Shown here in pieces: positions 48,328 to 56,663 of a stretch of DNA of 64,000 nucleotides (positions within the stretch are counted from its first letter, which is position 1; each line of letters begins with the position of its first letter). Under the pieces are notes generated by a model. The model did no database searches, had not been told where the DNA came from, and saw nothing but the letters and a program-made list of their open reading frames with translations. Source of the stretch: Candidatus Zixiibacteriota bacterium. Lineage in GTDB: Bacteria > Zixibacteria > MSB-5A5 > GN15 > FEB-12. Made by a program: the position numbers and the translations under genes. The DNA lies in contig JAJRSF010000033.1 of NCBI GenBank assembly GCA_024278935.1, positions 132,122 to 196,121 on the forward strand. The letters run 5' to 3'.

Positions 48328-48387
48328 GGCAATAAATCTACATGTTTATATATAATTTGTAAAGGAGATTAGTTTATTCTAGAAAAA

Positions 48388-48414
48388 AAAAGCCACTTAC
48401 AGTAAGTGGCTTTT
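48388..48414. terminator. Terminator downstream of sigA
   Basis: AAAAGCCACTTAC and GTAAGTGGCTTTT form a perfect 13-bp stem with a single-base loop, with A-run before and T-run after, so it can act in either direction. On the minus strand it ends htrA-sigA transcription before the membrane genes. Confidence 0.9.
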
Positions 48415-48437
48415 AATTTATTATGCTTTATCAATCA

Positions 48438-49292
48438 TTAGTTCAAATAAGCTCGCAATGAACGGCTTCTTGAGGCATGACGGAGTCTGCGAATCGCTTT
48501 TTCTTTAATCTGACGTACCCGTTCGCGGGTAAGAGAGAATCGAGCTCCTATCTCTTCAAGCGTTAAAGCTTTCTCATGGTGTAGACCAAAGTAGAGATTG
48601 ATTACTTCCGCTTCTCTTGGTGTCAGTGAATCCAACGCTTTTTCAATTTCAACCTTTAATGAGCCATCTAAAAGGGCTTCATCAGGTGACGGTTGGAATT
48701 CATCTTCTAACACATCAATAAGAGAATTATCTTCCGATGCGGAAAATGGTGCATCTAATGAAAGATGCGAGTTCGAGATTTTTAACGTATCAGATACTTC
48801 GCCCTCGGAGAGTTCCAACTCCTTAGAGATTTCCTCTGGAGATGGTAGCCTTCCTAACGATTGTTCTAACCGTGAGGAAACCTTTCCGATTTTATGCAGG
48901 GTTCCGACTCTATTTAATGGCAAGCGCACAATTCGGCTCTGCTCAGCAAGAGATTGCAAAATAGCCTGACGGATCCACCACACGGCGTAACTGATAAATT
49001 TGAACCCACGGGTTTCATCAAACCTCTTAGCTGCTTTAATCAAACCGATATTTCCCTCGTTGATTAAATCTGCCAGAGATAAACCCTGGTTTTGGTATTG
49101 CTTTGCTACCGAAACAACAAATCGCAAGTTAGCTTTAGTTAATTTCTCCAAGGCTCTTTTGTCGCCTTGCTTGATTTTTCTCGCTAACCGAACTTCTTCA
49201 TCGGCATTGATTAGGGGTGTTTCCCCTATTTCACGAAGGTACAGATCCAAAGATCTGTCTTCATCGCGATATTTTAAGGATTGTTTAGCCAA
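48438..49292 (-). CDS. rpoD: Primary-type RNA polymerase sigma factor (SigA/RpoD, short form)
   Basis: 284 residues, the compact length seen for the housekeeping sigma of Bacteroidota-like bacteria. Region 1.2 is [19 protein letters not shown]; region 2 [57 protein letters not shown]; region 3 begins VRLPLNRV; region 4 contains [15 protein letters not shown] and the [33 protein letters not shown]. It directs polymerase to TTGACA/TATAAT promoters. The start is TTG 49292, with AAGGAG about 12 nt upstream. It is the second gene after htrA, an unusual partner for a primary sigma. Confidence 0.94.
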   Translation of the reverse strand: MAKQSLKYRDEDRSLDLYLREIGETPLINADEEVRLARKIKQGDKRALEKLTKANLRFVVSVAKQYQNQGLSLADLINEGNIGLIKAAKRFDETRGFKFISYAVWWIRQAILQSLAEQSRIVRLPLNRVGTLHKIGKVSSRLEQSLGRLPSPEEISKELELSEGEVSDTLKISNSHLSLDAPFSASEDNSLIDVLEDEFQPSPDEALLDGSLKVEIEKALDSLTPREAEVINLYFGLHHEKALTLEEIGARFSLTRERVRQIKEKAIRRLRHASRSRSLRAYLN

Positions 49293-49376
49293 TTTTCTGA
49301 CTAACTCCTTCCAACTTAAAATGTTTACTCATCTCAGAACTTCTCTGAGACCCTACCATATATTTCCATACATCAA

Positions 49377-50897
49377 TTATGGTCTTACTACTACTCGTGC
49401 CACAGCACCATCTGGTTCTACTACAATCATCGGAATTCGTTTTGCCGATGACGGTATCTCTTTTGAGATACGTAAAATATCATCTATCGACGAAACCGAC
49501 TGATTATTTACCTGTAAAATCACAGTTCCTCTTCGAATTGAAGAATTATCTGCCGGGGTACCTTGTCTGACTCTTTGTACAAATACTCCGTCAAGATGTT
49601 CAGTATTCAATAAATTAGCTAACTCATCAGAAAAAGAAACAAGTTCCATACCTAGCCAGCGAACCGAGCGGCTGTCTGATGGAGTTTGCGGAGTCGTTTC
49701 TCTGTTATCATCCAATGACAACATAAATGTTTCTCTATCAGCAACGATAACTTTAGCTTTTATCCTATCGCCATTACGAACAAAGATAATAGGAACAGGT
49801 TGTCCGCCCTTTGCTTGAGAAATCAAAACAGATAGATGTCTGTTATTTTCAACTTCTTGTCCATTTATAGTCAGAATAATATCACCCGATTTTATACCTG
49901 CTCTATCAGCAGGAGAATTTGTAAAAACAGAATCAATTTTGACTCCATGTAAACCATCGATTCCTTGTTCTCTGGTCTCTTTTTCAGTCAATCTGCCAAG
50001 CCAAACGCCTAGCCATCCACGATTCACTTTTCCTAAAGCAATCAAATCCGGTACAACCGAACGTGCCAGACTTATTGGAATAGCAAATCCTATACCGACC
50101 GATGCTCCCGTAGGAGATGAAATAGCCGAATTTATACCAATACATTCACCACGAATATTCAAAAGTGGTCCACCCGAATTGCCGGGGTTAATCGAGGCAT
50201 CTGTCTGAATATAGTCCTGATAGATTGGTGTTTCAGAACCAAAATTTAAATTCCTGCGTCCTTTGGCAGAAATAACACCTACTGTGACAGTTCTATCAAG
50301 TCCTTGTTGTGGAAATGGATTTCCTATTGCTATAGCCCAATCGCCTACTTTTAAATCTTTAGAATTACCAAACGGTATTACCGTAATAATTTCATTTTTC
50401 GGATCAATCTTTAAAACAGCCAAATCAGTTTGAGGATCAGCACCTACAAGTAGGGCATCATAACGGTAACCGGAGGCTGTAGTAACATATAATTCAGTTG
50501 CATTTTCAATAACGTGGTTGTTGGTAAGAATATATCCTTCTTTACGGAAGAAAAACCCTGAACCCGACGATGATGACCCTGTACCGGAATGCCACCATGG
50601 CGTATTCTGGGCAACTGTTTTTGCTGAGATATTAACAACAGCTTCAGATGCTTTTTCGACGACTTGCACAAACGGCGACTCTACGACACCATCACGGGCA
50701 ACTACCGGATAAAGCCCAGTTTCGGCAATATTTGTAGGAGTCTGTGCGATAGTTTCTGGGGTGAGGTCCAAATTAGATGTCACCAACATCCCAAAAAATG
50801 TAAAAATAATTGCCGTCAGCACAAAAAGTGATACTGCCCCGATCGACTTTTTTGTATCTTCTTGTTTATCCTGAGGAGAAATTCTACCCAAATCCAC
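49377..50897 (-). CDS. DegP/HtrA-type serine protease with two PDZ domains
   Basis: 506 residues, GTG start preceded by GGAGG. A membrane anchor at about 19-40, a Ser/Gly-rich linker, then a trypsin-like domain with the triad H128 (LTNNHVIENA), D158 (DPQTDLAVLKI) and S241 (NPGNSGGPL). PDZ1 follows (GLHGVKIDSVFTNSPADRAGIKSGDIILTINGQEV) and PDZ2 near the end (EHLDGVFVQRVRQGTPADNSSIRRGTVILQVNNQSV). It should degrade or hold misfolded envelope proteins. It lies 84 nt upstream of sigA, likely cotranscribed. CATTTT/AAAATG inverted repeats precede it. Confidence 0.94.
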   Translation of the reverse strand: MDLGRISPQDKQEDTKKSIGAVSLFVLTAIIFTFFGMLVTSNLDLTPETIAQTPTNIAETGLYPVVARDGVVESPFVQVVEKASEAVVNISAKTVAQNTPWWHSGTGSSSSGSGFFFRKEGYILTNNHVIENATELYVTTASGYRYDALLVGADPQTDLAVLKIDPKNEIITVIPFGNSKDLKVGDWAIAIGNPFPQQGLDRTVTVGVISAKGRRNLNFGSETPIYQDYIQTDASINPGNSGGPLLNIRGECIGINSAISSPTGASVGIGFAIPISLARSVVPDLIALGKVNRGWLGVWLGRLTEKETREQGIDGLHGVKIDSVFTNSPADRAGIKSGDIILTINGQEVENNRHLSVLISQAKGGQPVPIIFVRNGDRIKAKVIVADRETFMLSLDDNRETTPQTPSDSRSVRWLGMELVSFSDELANLLNTEHLDGVFVQRVRQGTPADNSSIRRGTVILQVNNQSVSSIDDILRISKEIPSSAKRIPMIVVEPDGAVARVVVRP

Positions 50898-51005
50898 TTA
50901 TTTTAGTCCTCCGACTATTTAGCCTAGTAAGATAGTCAACGGTTCCTATTTGGTCAAGTTCTTTATAACCAAACTCTTCTTATTATATTTAACGTAGTAA
51001 CGCTC

Positions 51006-51125
51006 AAAATGATGCATTTTATTTCAAAAATTAACATTTATTTATATATAAGACAATTATATGGACAAAAATGATGCATTTTATTTTGAGGGAATTAATT
51101 ATTAAAATATAGTCATTTTAAAATG
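51006..51125. promoter_or_regulatory. Three CATTTT/AAAATG inverted repeats upstream of htrA-sigA
   Basis: AAAATG-ATG-CATTTT occurs at 51006-51020 and again at 51068-51082 with the same centre and a 62-bp period (about six helical turns); a third perfect palindrome CATTTTAAAATG is at 51114-51125. They lie between the htrA start (50897) and the end of the next minus-strand gene (51141). They look like binding sites for a dimeric regulator, perhaps for looping. The AT-rich background lowers certainty. Confidence 0.45.
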
Positions 51126-51140
51126 AAGGAATAGGGTAAT

Positions 51141-51839
51141 TCAGGGATTAGATTTGTACTTTTTCATCCTTTTAATAGTTTTTTCGGAATAATATCTTGT
51201 AAAGATACTATAAGAACTTATACTATTTTTTAAGACCTTATCCATTGTATAATTAGTAGAATTAGATAATTGGTCAAAAAACGATCTGCTCAAATGGAAC
51301 AAAGTGCCTTGAATATGAGTTGGATTTGTGATTGTACCCATTGTTAATTGTAATTCATAATAGGATTCCTTAGTATTACCAGTTGCAGCCATGCCTCCAT
51401 CGTTAAATATAGTTCCATCTTCTAAATCAGATCTAAAAACTGGGCGCCATCCAAGTTGAATTTCATTCGGGATAAATTTTTTCTCAAAATAATAACTTAA
51501 AGTATCACTATTTGCTCTGCTATATTCGAACTGATCTGAAATCCAAATTACATATATCAAACTGTCTTTGTAAAAACCTACCATACGCAACAAATTATAA
51601 TTCTCAATTACTGGAGAAGAAGCTTTTTCATCTTCTAAAATAATATACAAAGAAAAATCTTGAGCATATTTATCATTTAAAAACCTTCTTTTACTTTTTT
51701 CCAATAAAGGGTTCTTAAATTTATCTAGTGTATATGTTTTTTCAATTTCTAGCTTTGAAGTTCCCCAATCAAATCCTATAGATATTTCTTGAGATAACAC
51801 ACTTGAAGATAATATTAAAAAAATCATTAAAATTCGCAT
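51141..51839 (-). CDS. Secreted protein of unknown function
   Basis: 232 residues. A short signal peptide (MRILMIFLILSSSVLSQ) and then a soluble domain with no motif I recognise (SIGFDWGTSKLEIEKTYTLDKF at the start, FTRYYSEKTIKRMKKYKSNP at the end). Its first part (FDWGTSKLEIE) faintly resembles small periplasmic proteins that begin with a similar W-G-x-S-x-x-E-V motif. It has a reasonable reading frame with no lesion. A family A repeat lies just upstream. Confidence 0.55.
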   Translation of the reverse strand: MRILMIFLILSSSVLSQEISIGFDWGTSKLEIEKTYTLDKFKNPLLEKSKRRFLNDKYAQDFSLYIILEDEKASSPVIENYNLLRMVGFYKDSLIYVIWISDQFEYSRANSDTLSYYFEKKFIPNEIQLGWRPVFRSDLEDGTIFNDGGMAATGNTKESYYELQLTMGTITNPTHIQGTLFHLSRSFFDQLSNSTNYTMDKVLKNSISSYSIFTRYYSEKTIKRMKKYKSNP

Positions 51840-51875
51840 TATAAATCTCCAAAAAAGATTAAAAGATTCTAACTG

Positions 51876-51902
51876 GGTAGCCCACCCCTTGGTGTGGGTT
51901 TC
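51876..51902 (-). repeat. Intergenic palindromic repeat, family A, copy 4
   Basis: GGTAGCCCACCCCTTGG followed by TGTGGGTTTC; the reverse orientation of the 1504/1820/42243 copies, with one stem mismatch. It lies between tldE and the secreted protein gene. Confidence 0.75.
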
Positions 51903-52005
51903 TATTCCAGAATAATTTGTCGGGTTTCTCGATTTTGAAATCTGATGATTTCAAACCAACGGAACCCGACCTACTTTATCTATATTCTGAAAAATCTATT
52001 ATACC

Positions 52006-53358
52006 CTAAAATTCTGTCTTGCCTGAGAACCTGAATGAACCAAGATGCACAGCTGGAACAGTCAAACACCCTACCGCAGACCACCAGGAATCTTTTCGTT
52101 CACGTTCTTTAGAAATAGCTTTGGTCGTACCAAAAGCACGGGTCATCGAATCAGTGAAACGCATATTTTTAATACCGCTTTTTATCTCACCATTTTCTAT
52201 CAAAAAAGTACCATCACGAGTCATCCCAGTTAATACGGCATTGCGAGGGTCAATCAAACCATTGATATAATGAAAACGTGTCACCAAAATTCCACGTTTT
52301 ACATTTTGAATCATGTTTGCTCGTTTAGCTGTTCCTTGTTTCATAAACAAATTAAACCCCGAGGCACCCATGGCGGACATATCAGGAGTTATCGCATGAC
52401 CGGTAGATTTGGTCTTGCCTTTTAAGGCGGCGTTCAAATCATAGACACAACTTTTGGCAACGCCTTTATCAATAATGTTAACTCGTTTTTTAGGAGTTCC
52501 TTCAAAGTCAAATGGAAAGGCATTTGCTTTTTCATCTAAGGCATTATCATAAATTGAAATTATATCAGATGTTATTTTTTTGCCAATTTTCCCTGACAAA
52601 AGAGACATGTTTTGCAAGAAACCTTTTGAACCAAAGCTGACATAGTTTAACCATTCCATCGCTTCCGCAATGGCAGAAGGTTCTAAAATAACTTCATAGT
52701 CCCCCGGTTCTACTGATATCGGATTTTGAGAACGGTAACATTTGTCTACAGCAATTTTTGCAAGAGTTTCAAAATCTAAATCGGTTACTTTTCTCGATGT
52801 ATCCGAGGCGTAACCAGACGATGTATCCGACATAACTACCATGTTGGTAGATGTACCTGTAAATGGTTGGTATGCTCGCAGATCATTTGAGTTGAGAACC
52901 GCTATTTCACCCGACGATGTTGAGAACGCTCCCGCAACGGTAAAGTTTTTTTCATCTGAAAGGGAGATAATAGATTTTACTTTTGTAGCTCTCGCTTTTG
53001 GAGAGTATGAGGCGGTGTCATCATCAAAAGTATTCATCACTTTGTATTTGGCAGGTTTTGCAAGTCCGGCAAAGTTTAGATTTTCAGGTTGTTGCTTGGC
53101 AATTTCAAATGATGCGTCCAATGTTTTGAGAAGTTCACTTGTGACCAATGAATTGGCAGTTGCAACGCCTACTTTATTTCCAATAACAGAACGAATAAAT
53201 ATACGATTGTTATTTTCATGAACATTCTGATGAATATAAGAATTCGCAAAACGAGTCAAGCCTGATTGAGTTCCAATAAAAACGATTTCAGTTTGATCTG
53301 CTTTTGATTTTGCTAAGACAGATTCTAACTTTTTAAATAGTTTTACTTTTCCAATCAT
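52006..53358 (-). CDS. TldE/PmbA-like partner of the metalloprotease
   Basis: About 450 residues from ATG 53358 (MIGKVKLFKKLESVLAKS), preceded by GGGGTGAG; the ORF itself is open further upstream inside tldD. It shows the PmbA/TldD fold: SGLTRFANSYIHQNVHENN at the N-terminus, KGILVTRFHYINGLIDPRNAVLTGMTRDGTFLIENGEIK near the end. It lacks the HExxxH zinc motif, as expected for the TldE/PmbA subunit. With TldD it forms a heterodimeric peptidase that in E. coli matures microcins and degrades unfolded peptides. Start and stop of the pair overlap by 4 nt (ATGA). Confidence 0.9.
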   Translation of the reverse strand: MIGKVKLFKKLESVLAKSKADQTEIVFIGTQSGLTRFANSYIHQNVHENNNRIFIRSVIGNKVGVATANSLVTSELLKTLDASFEIAKQQPENLNFAGLAKPAKYKVMNTFDDDTASYSPKARATKVKSIISLSDEKNFTVAGAFSTSSGEIAVLNSNDLRAYQPFTGTSTNMVVMSDTSSGYASDTSRKVTDLDFETLAKIAVDKCYRSQNPISVEPGDYEVILEPSAIAEAMEWLNYVSFGSKGFLQNMSLLSGKIGKKITSDIISIYDNALDEKANAFPFDFEGTPKKRVNIIDKGVAKSCVYDLNAALKGKTKSTGHAITPDMSAMGASGFNLFMKQGTAKRANMIQNVKRGILVTRFHYINGLIDPRNAVLTGMTRDGTFLIENGEIKSGIKNMRFTDSMTRAFGTTKAISKERERKDSWWSAVGCLTVPAVHLGSFRFSGKTEF

Positions 53359-54797
53359 TTGCTCACCCCAACTTTCACATTGCGGAAACGACTTGGTGCG
53401 CAACCGTGTCCAACTCTTGCAGTTTGCATTGGTTCTCCTTTGCCACAGTTTGGAATACCCCAAACTTGCCAATGATTTTTATTACAAATAGCATCACATG
53501 AATTCCAAAACTCAGGTGTAATTCCTGTGTACAATGCATTTTTATACATCTTACCTTTTTTACCATTTTTAATTTCCCAGGCAGCTTCCACCGCGAATTG
53601 GAAATTCAAACGTTTGTCATCAATCGACCAACTTTTATTCAAGTCAAAATAGATTCCATCTTTAGTATCAGCAATAAGATCATCAAACTCCCAATCACCC
53701 GGTTCTAAATTAACGGTTGCCATCCGAATAATCGGAAGACGGTTCCAACCATCAGCACGCATCGTACCATTTGATTTCTTGTTCACAACAGGAGCAGTTT
53801 CACGACTTGTTAAATAACCAACATGGATACCGTTTTTGATAATCGGTTTTCTTTGTGCCTTCACCCCTTCATCATCATAACCGTACGTGCCTAATGCACC
53901 CGGAATAGTAGCATCGGTATTAATATTTACAATTTCAGAACCATATTTTAATTTATTAAGATTCTCAACAGTCATAAAAGAACCACCGGCGAGTGAAATT
54001 TCTGTACCTAACACTCTATCAAGTTCGATCGGATGTCCACAAGATTCATGAATCTGTAAAGCAAGCTGTGGAGCGCCGATAATAATATCTGTATGAGTGT
54101 CAGGACAGTCTTCTGCTGAAAGTAGTTCAATCGCTTCTTCACGAACTCTTTCAACATTATCTAAAATATTCATTTCTTCAATGAACTCATATCCTCGGGT
54201 AGCCATTACTCGACCTAATGAATTTGGATATGAACGTTTCTGAGCCTCTTTGCCATCAAATGCCACCGCATTACAACCGGCTCCCGATTCGTAAATATCC
54301 TGTTCAATTTCAGCACCATCAGAAGAAACAAACAACTTGTTTGTTTTGAAAAAGCCCATCGATGCTTCGGTGTGTTTAATTTTTTTGTCTTGTCTTAAAA
54401 CATCACAAGCTCTAATCAGAAGATCAATTTTATCGTCTGTTGAAATTTGGAATGGATCTTTTTTAATTTTAGTTTTGTAGTAATCAACATATACTTTTTG
54501 TTCAGCCAATTTTGCCGGACTCTTTATTGTTGTTGCCGATGCACGTGCAATTTGGAGAGCCAAGTTAGCTGTTTTTTTTAATGAGCCGGTTGTTAAATCT
54601 GCAGTTGAAGCAAAGCCCCAAGCTCCTTTAAAAAGAACCCGAATGCCCACCCCAACATTGCTATTTCGAACAAATGCGTCGACCGAACTGTTTGCAACAG
54701 TAATTGCTTCTGTCTCACAGTTGACATATCTGGCGTCAGCATAATCGACCTGTTTTTGTTTTAAGTAGAGAATAATTTCTTTGAGTTTGTTCTTCAT
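53355..54797 (-). CDS. tldD: TldD-like zinc metalloprotease
   Basis: 480 residues. The zinc site HESCGH is at 250-255 (LQIHESCGHPIELDRVLGTE), with SLAGGSFMTVENLNKLKYGS after it; further conserved stretches are YDDEGVKAQRKPIIKNG, GYLTSRETA and NGTMRADGWNRLPIIRM. It should bind the TldE-like neighbour, whose ATG overlaps its stop, and cleave peptides threaded into the dimer. No precursor peptide gene is visible nearby, so a general clean-up role is more likely than peptide antibiotic maturation. Confidence 0.92.
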   Translation of the reverse strand: MKNKLKEIILYLKQKQVDYADARYVNCETEAITVANSSVDAFVRNSNVGVGIRVLFKGAWGFASTADLTTGSLKKTANLALQIARASATTIKSPAKLAEQKVYVDYYKTKIKKDPFQISTDDKIDLLIRACDVLRQDKKIKHTEASMGFFKTNKLFVSSDGAEIEQDIYESGAGCNAVAFDGKEAQKRSYPNSLGRVMATRGYEFIEEMNILDNVERVREEAIELLSAEDCPDTHTDIIIGAPQLALQIHESCGHPIELDRVLGTEISLAGGSFMTVENLNKLKYGSEIVNINTDATIPGALGTYGYDDEGVKAQRKPIIKNGIHVGYLTSRETAPVVNKKSNGTMRADGWNRLPIIRMATVNLEPGDWEFDDLIADTKDGIYFDLNKSWSIDDKRLNFQFAVEAAWEIKNGKKGKMYKNALYTGITPEFWNSCDAICNKNHWQVWGIPNCGKGEPMQTARVGHGCAPSRFRNVKVGVSK

Positions 54798-54890
54798 CCT
54801 ATCTCCAAATACTAAAAGTAAGATTTATAATGGTGAATTATATATACTATCAGATAAAAAATCAAGTAAGTGAAAAAAATTGTATGAGAG

Positions 54891-54917
54891 GGTAGCCCAC
54901 CCCTTGGGGTGGGGTTC
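54891..54917 (-). repeat. Intergenic palindromic repeat, family A, copy 5
   Basis: GGTAGCCCACCCCTTGGGG then TGGGGTTC; a near-perfect 8-bp stem around TT in reverse orientation. It lies between tldD and the methyltransferase gene. Confidence 0.8.
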
Positions 54918-54953
54918 TATACCAATTTGCTATACGGTAAAATGGATTCGCTA

Positions 54954-55664
54954 TTATTTTCTACCTATAAATTTATATGTTTTTTCAAAAGAAATGCTTT
55001 GTTTTTCATATAATTTTTTTAAATTTTGTCCTCTAAGAATAAGCTCATCCTGGTTCCCAAGTTCTTTTAAGTCAGCAATCAAATCATCTATAGTATTAAA
55101 AATTGATGCCAGGGATTCTTTTGTTTCTTCTTCTGTAACAGGTTTAAAAATTTCTGAAACATGTATTGTGCGTAAAGTCAAAGGCTCAATAAAAGAGGAT
55201 ATTTCTTCATAAGTAAAAGTTTCAAAATGATCGATGCCTTGCAGACGTTGCACTTCGCTCCACCAATGGTGGGCATGTCTGTGAGAATTTTCTTTGAGAC
55301 TGTCTACCGATTGAGATATTTCAGAGATTATAAGTAATCCGTTTGGCGTAAGCACACGTTTCATTTCAGATAAGACTGTCACACGGTCAGTATCATTTAA
55401 ATGGTGCAGGGAATTTGAAATTGATACTGTATCAAAAGATTCATCTTCAAATTCTATTTTATTAGCATTCATCACATGAAATGTATGTTTTTTATTATTC
55501 TTAATTGTTTCAGTGATTTTTTCTACGGCAATATCAATCCCTGTTCCCGATTCGTAACTTTTAAAGTTATCTGCTAAATGTTCTAGTAAATCTCCAAATC
55601 CTGTAGCAACATCCAGAATTTTCCCGCCATCTAAGGTTGATAAGTTTTCATCAAAGCTGTTCAT
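54954..55664 (-). CDS. Class I SAM-dependent methyltransferase
   Basis: 236 residues. SAM-binding motif I is GGKILDVATGFGDLLEHL (about 13-30), the acidic end of strand 2 is SGTGIDIA, motif II is HVMNANKIEFEDESFDTVSISNSLHHL and motif III RVLTPNGLLIISEI. This is the Methyltransf_11 pattern (UbiE/BioC-like), but the C-terminal part is not a recognisable subfamily. The substrate is unknown. It is a single-gene unit. Confidence 0.85.
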   Translation of the reverse strand: MNSFDENLSTLDGGKILDVATGFGDLLEHLADNFKSYESGTGIDIAVEKITETIKNNKKHTFHVMNANKIEFEDESFDTVSISNSLHHLNDTDRVTVLSEMKRVLTPNGLLIISEISQSVDSLKENSHRHAHHWWSEVQRLQGIDHFETFTYEEISSFIEPLTLRTIHVSEIFKPVTEEETKESLASIFNTIDDLIADLKELGNQDELILRGQNLKKLYEKQSISFEKTYKFIGRK

Positions 55665-55823
55665 CTGTTTCTCTCATTCCTCAATCTAAATTTATGATTA
55701 CTTCATAATATAATAATTACCATTCACCAATAAATCAAGTTAGGCAGGGATATTATACGTTCGTTGTGGTCGGGTTCTAGTTCAAGACTTGATGTCATTC
55801 CCGACTTGAGACGGAACAGATTC

Positions 55824-55856
55824 GTAGGGCGGAACTCTTTAGCAGTTCCGCCTTTT
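55824..55856 (+). repeat. Intergenic hairpin starting GTAGGG
   Basis: GGCGGAACT (55828-55836) and AGTTCCGCC (55844-55852) form a perfect 9-bp stem followed by TTTT. It resembles the family B elements at 2425 and 6242 in beginning GTAGGG and containing a GAAC arm. It may act as a weak terminator. It lies in the 330-nt gap between the methyltransferase and aldolase genes, which has no gene. Confidence 0.55.
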
Positions 55857-55918
55857 GGTGATTCCATGCTCATCTAATTCTTTGCGACTTTTTTTTGATA
55901 CTTTTTCAATTTCATGAA

Positions 55919-55937
55919 ACTGGGTAGCCCACCCCAC
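55919..55937 (-). repeat. Intergenic repeat, family A, decayed copy 6
   Basis: CTGGGTAGCCCACCCCACA: the left half of the family A element is intact but the right arm is lost. It lies just upstream of the aldolase start. Confidence 0.5.
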
Positions 55938-55994
55938 ACTTTCCCTTTCTATCTTGTTGACATTTCGTCAAAAACCGTCTACTTTGAAATAACT

Positions 55995-56648
55995 ATGAGT
56001 AACCCATTTACTATGAAAAAAGATATCTGCGATATTGGAAAATTGCTCTACGAGAACGGTATGCTTGCCGGAACCGATGGCAATATTTCTGTCAAACTCG
56101 ACGACGACCGTATCATGATTACCCCATCCGGTGTCGCCAAAGGGCGTATGTCACCCGATGAGATGGTGATTGTCGATATAAACGGCAAACATCTGCAAGG
56201 CAGCAAAAAAGCATCATCGGAAATGCTGATGCATCTCGCCGTCTATAAAGCTCGCCCTGAGATAAAATCATGCGTTCATTCGCATGCTCCCTACTCGACA
56301 GCTTTTGCGGCAGCCGGAATTGAGCTGAAAGAAGATATTCTTCCCGAAGTTGTCCTGTTTATCGGTGCAATTCCGCTGACAGACTATGCTCCTCCCGGAA
56401 CCGATGCTCTCCCGAAATCGCTTGAGCCATATTTGGAAAATTCAAATGCATTTCTGCTTCGCAATCATGGTCTGCTGACAATCGGTCATGACCTCGCCGA
56501 GGCGTTCAACCGTCATGAGACAGTCGAACATTTTGCTCGCATTGTACATCTTGCTCGTCAACTGGGCAATGTCAACTCGATACCATCCGATGATTTCAAG
56601 CGTCTTGAAAAGATGCGTGCCAAACTTGATGAGGCATGGAATTCCTAA
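55995..56648 (+). CDS. Class II aldolase/adducin family protein (FucA-like)
   Basis: About 217 residues from ATG 55995 (MSNPFTMKKD); the open frame runs further 5' but only through the decayed repeat. Motifs: NGMLAGTDGNISVKLDD (phosphate-binding G-N-x-S), ITPSGVAKG, SSEMLMHLAVYKARPEIKSCVHSHAPYSTAFA (zinc-binding H-x-H) and LLRNHGLLTIG (third histidine). It would cleave a sugar phosphate such as fuculose-1-phosphate or ribulose-1-phosphate, or be a methylthioribulose-1-phosphate dehydratase relative; the exact substrate is unclear. It is the first gene of the run leading to panB. Confidence 0.88.
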   Translation: MSNPFTMKKDICDIGKLLYENGMLAGTDGNISVKLDDDRIMITPSGVAKGRMSPDEMVIVDINGKHLQGSKKASSEMLMHLAVYKARPEIKSCVHSHAPYSTAFAAAGIELKEDILPEVVLFIGAIPLTDYAPPGTDALPKSLEPYLENSNAFLLRNHGLLTIGHDLAEAFNRHETVEHFARIVHLARQLGNVNSIPSDDFKRLEKMRAKLDEAWNS

Positions 56649-56663
56649 ACGAGACAGGCTATT

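Noticed and set aside
52006-53472. Start of the TldE-like gene at 53472
   Set aside because: The first 38 codons lie inside the tldD coding sequence in another frame; ATG 53358 has a ribosome site and the usual ATGA coupling.
55914-55994. N-terminal extension of the aldolase from ATG 55914
   Set aside because: The extra 27 codons are translated from a decayed family A repeat and have no similarity to the family N-terminus; ATG 55995 is the better start.
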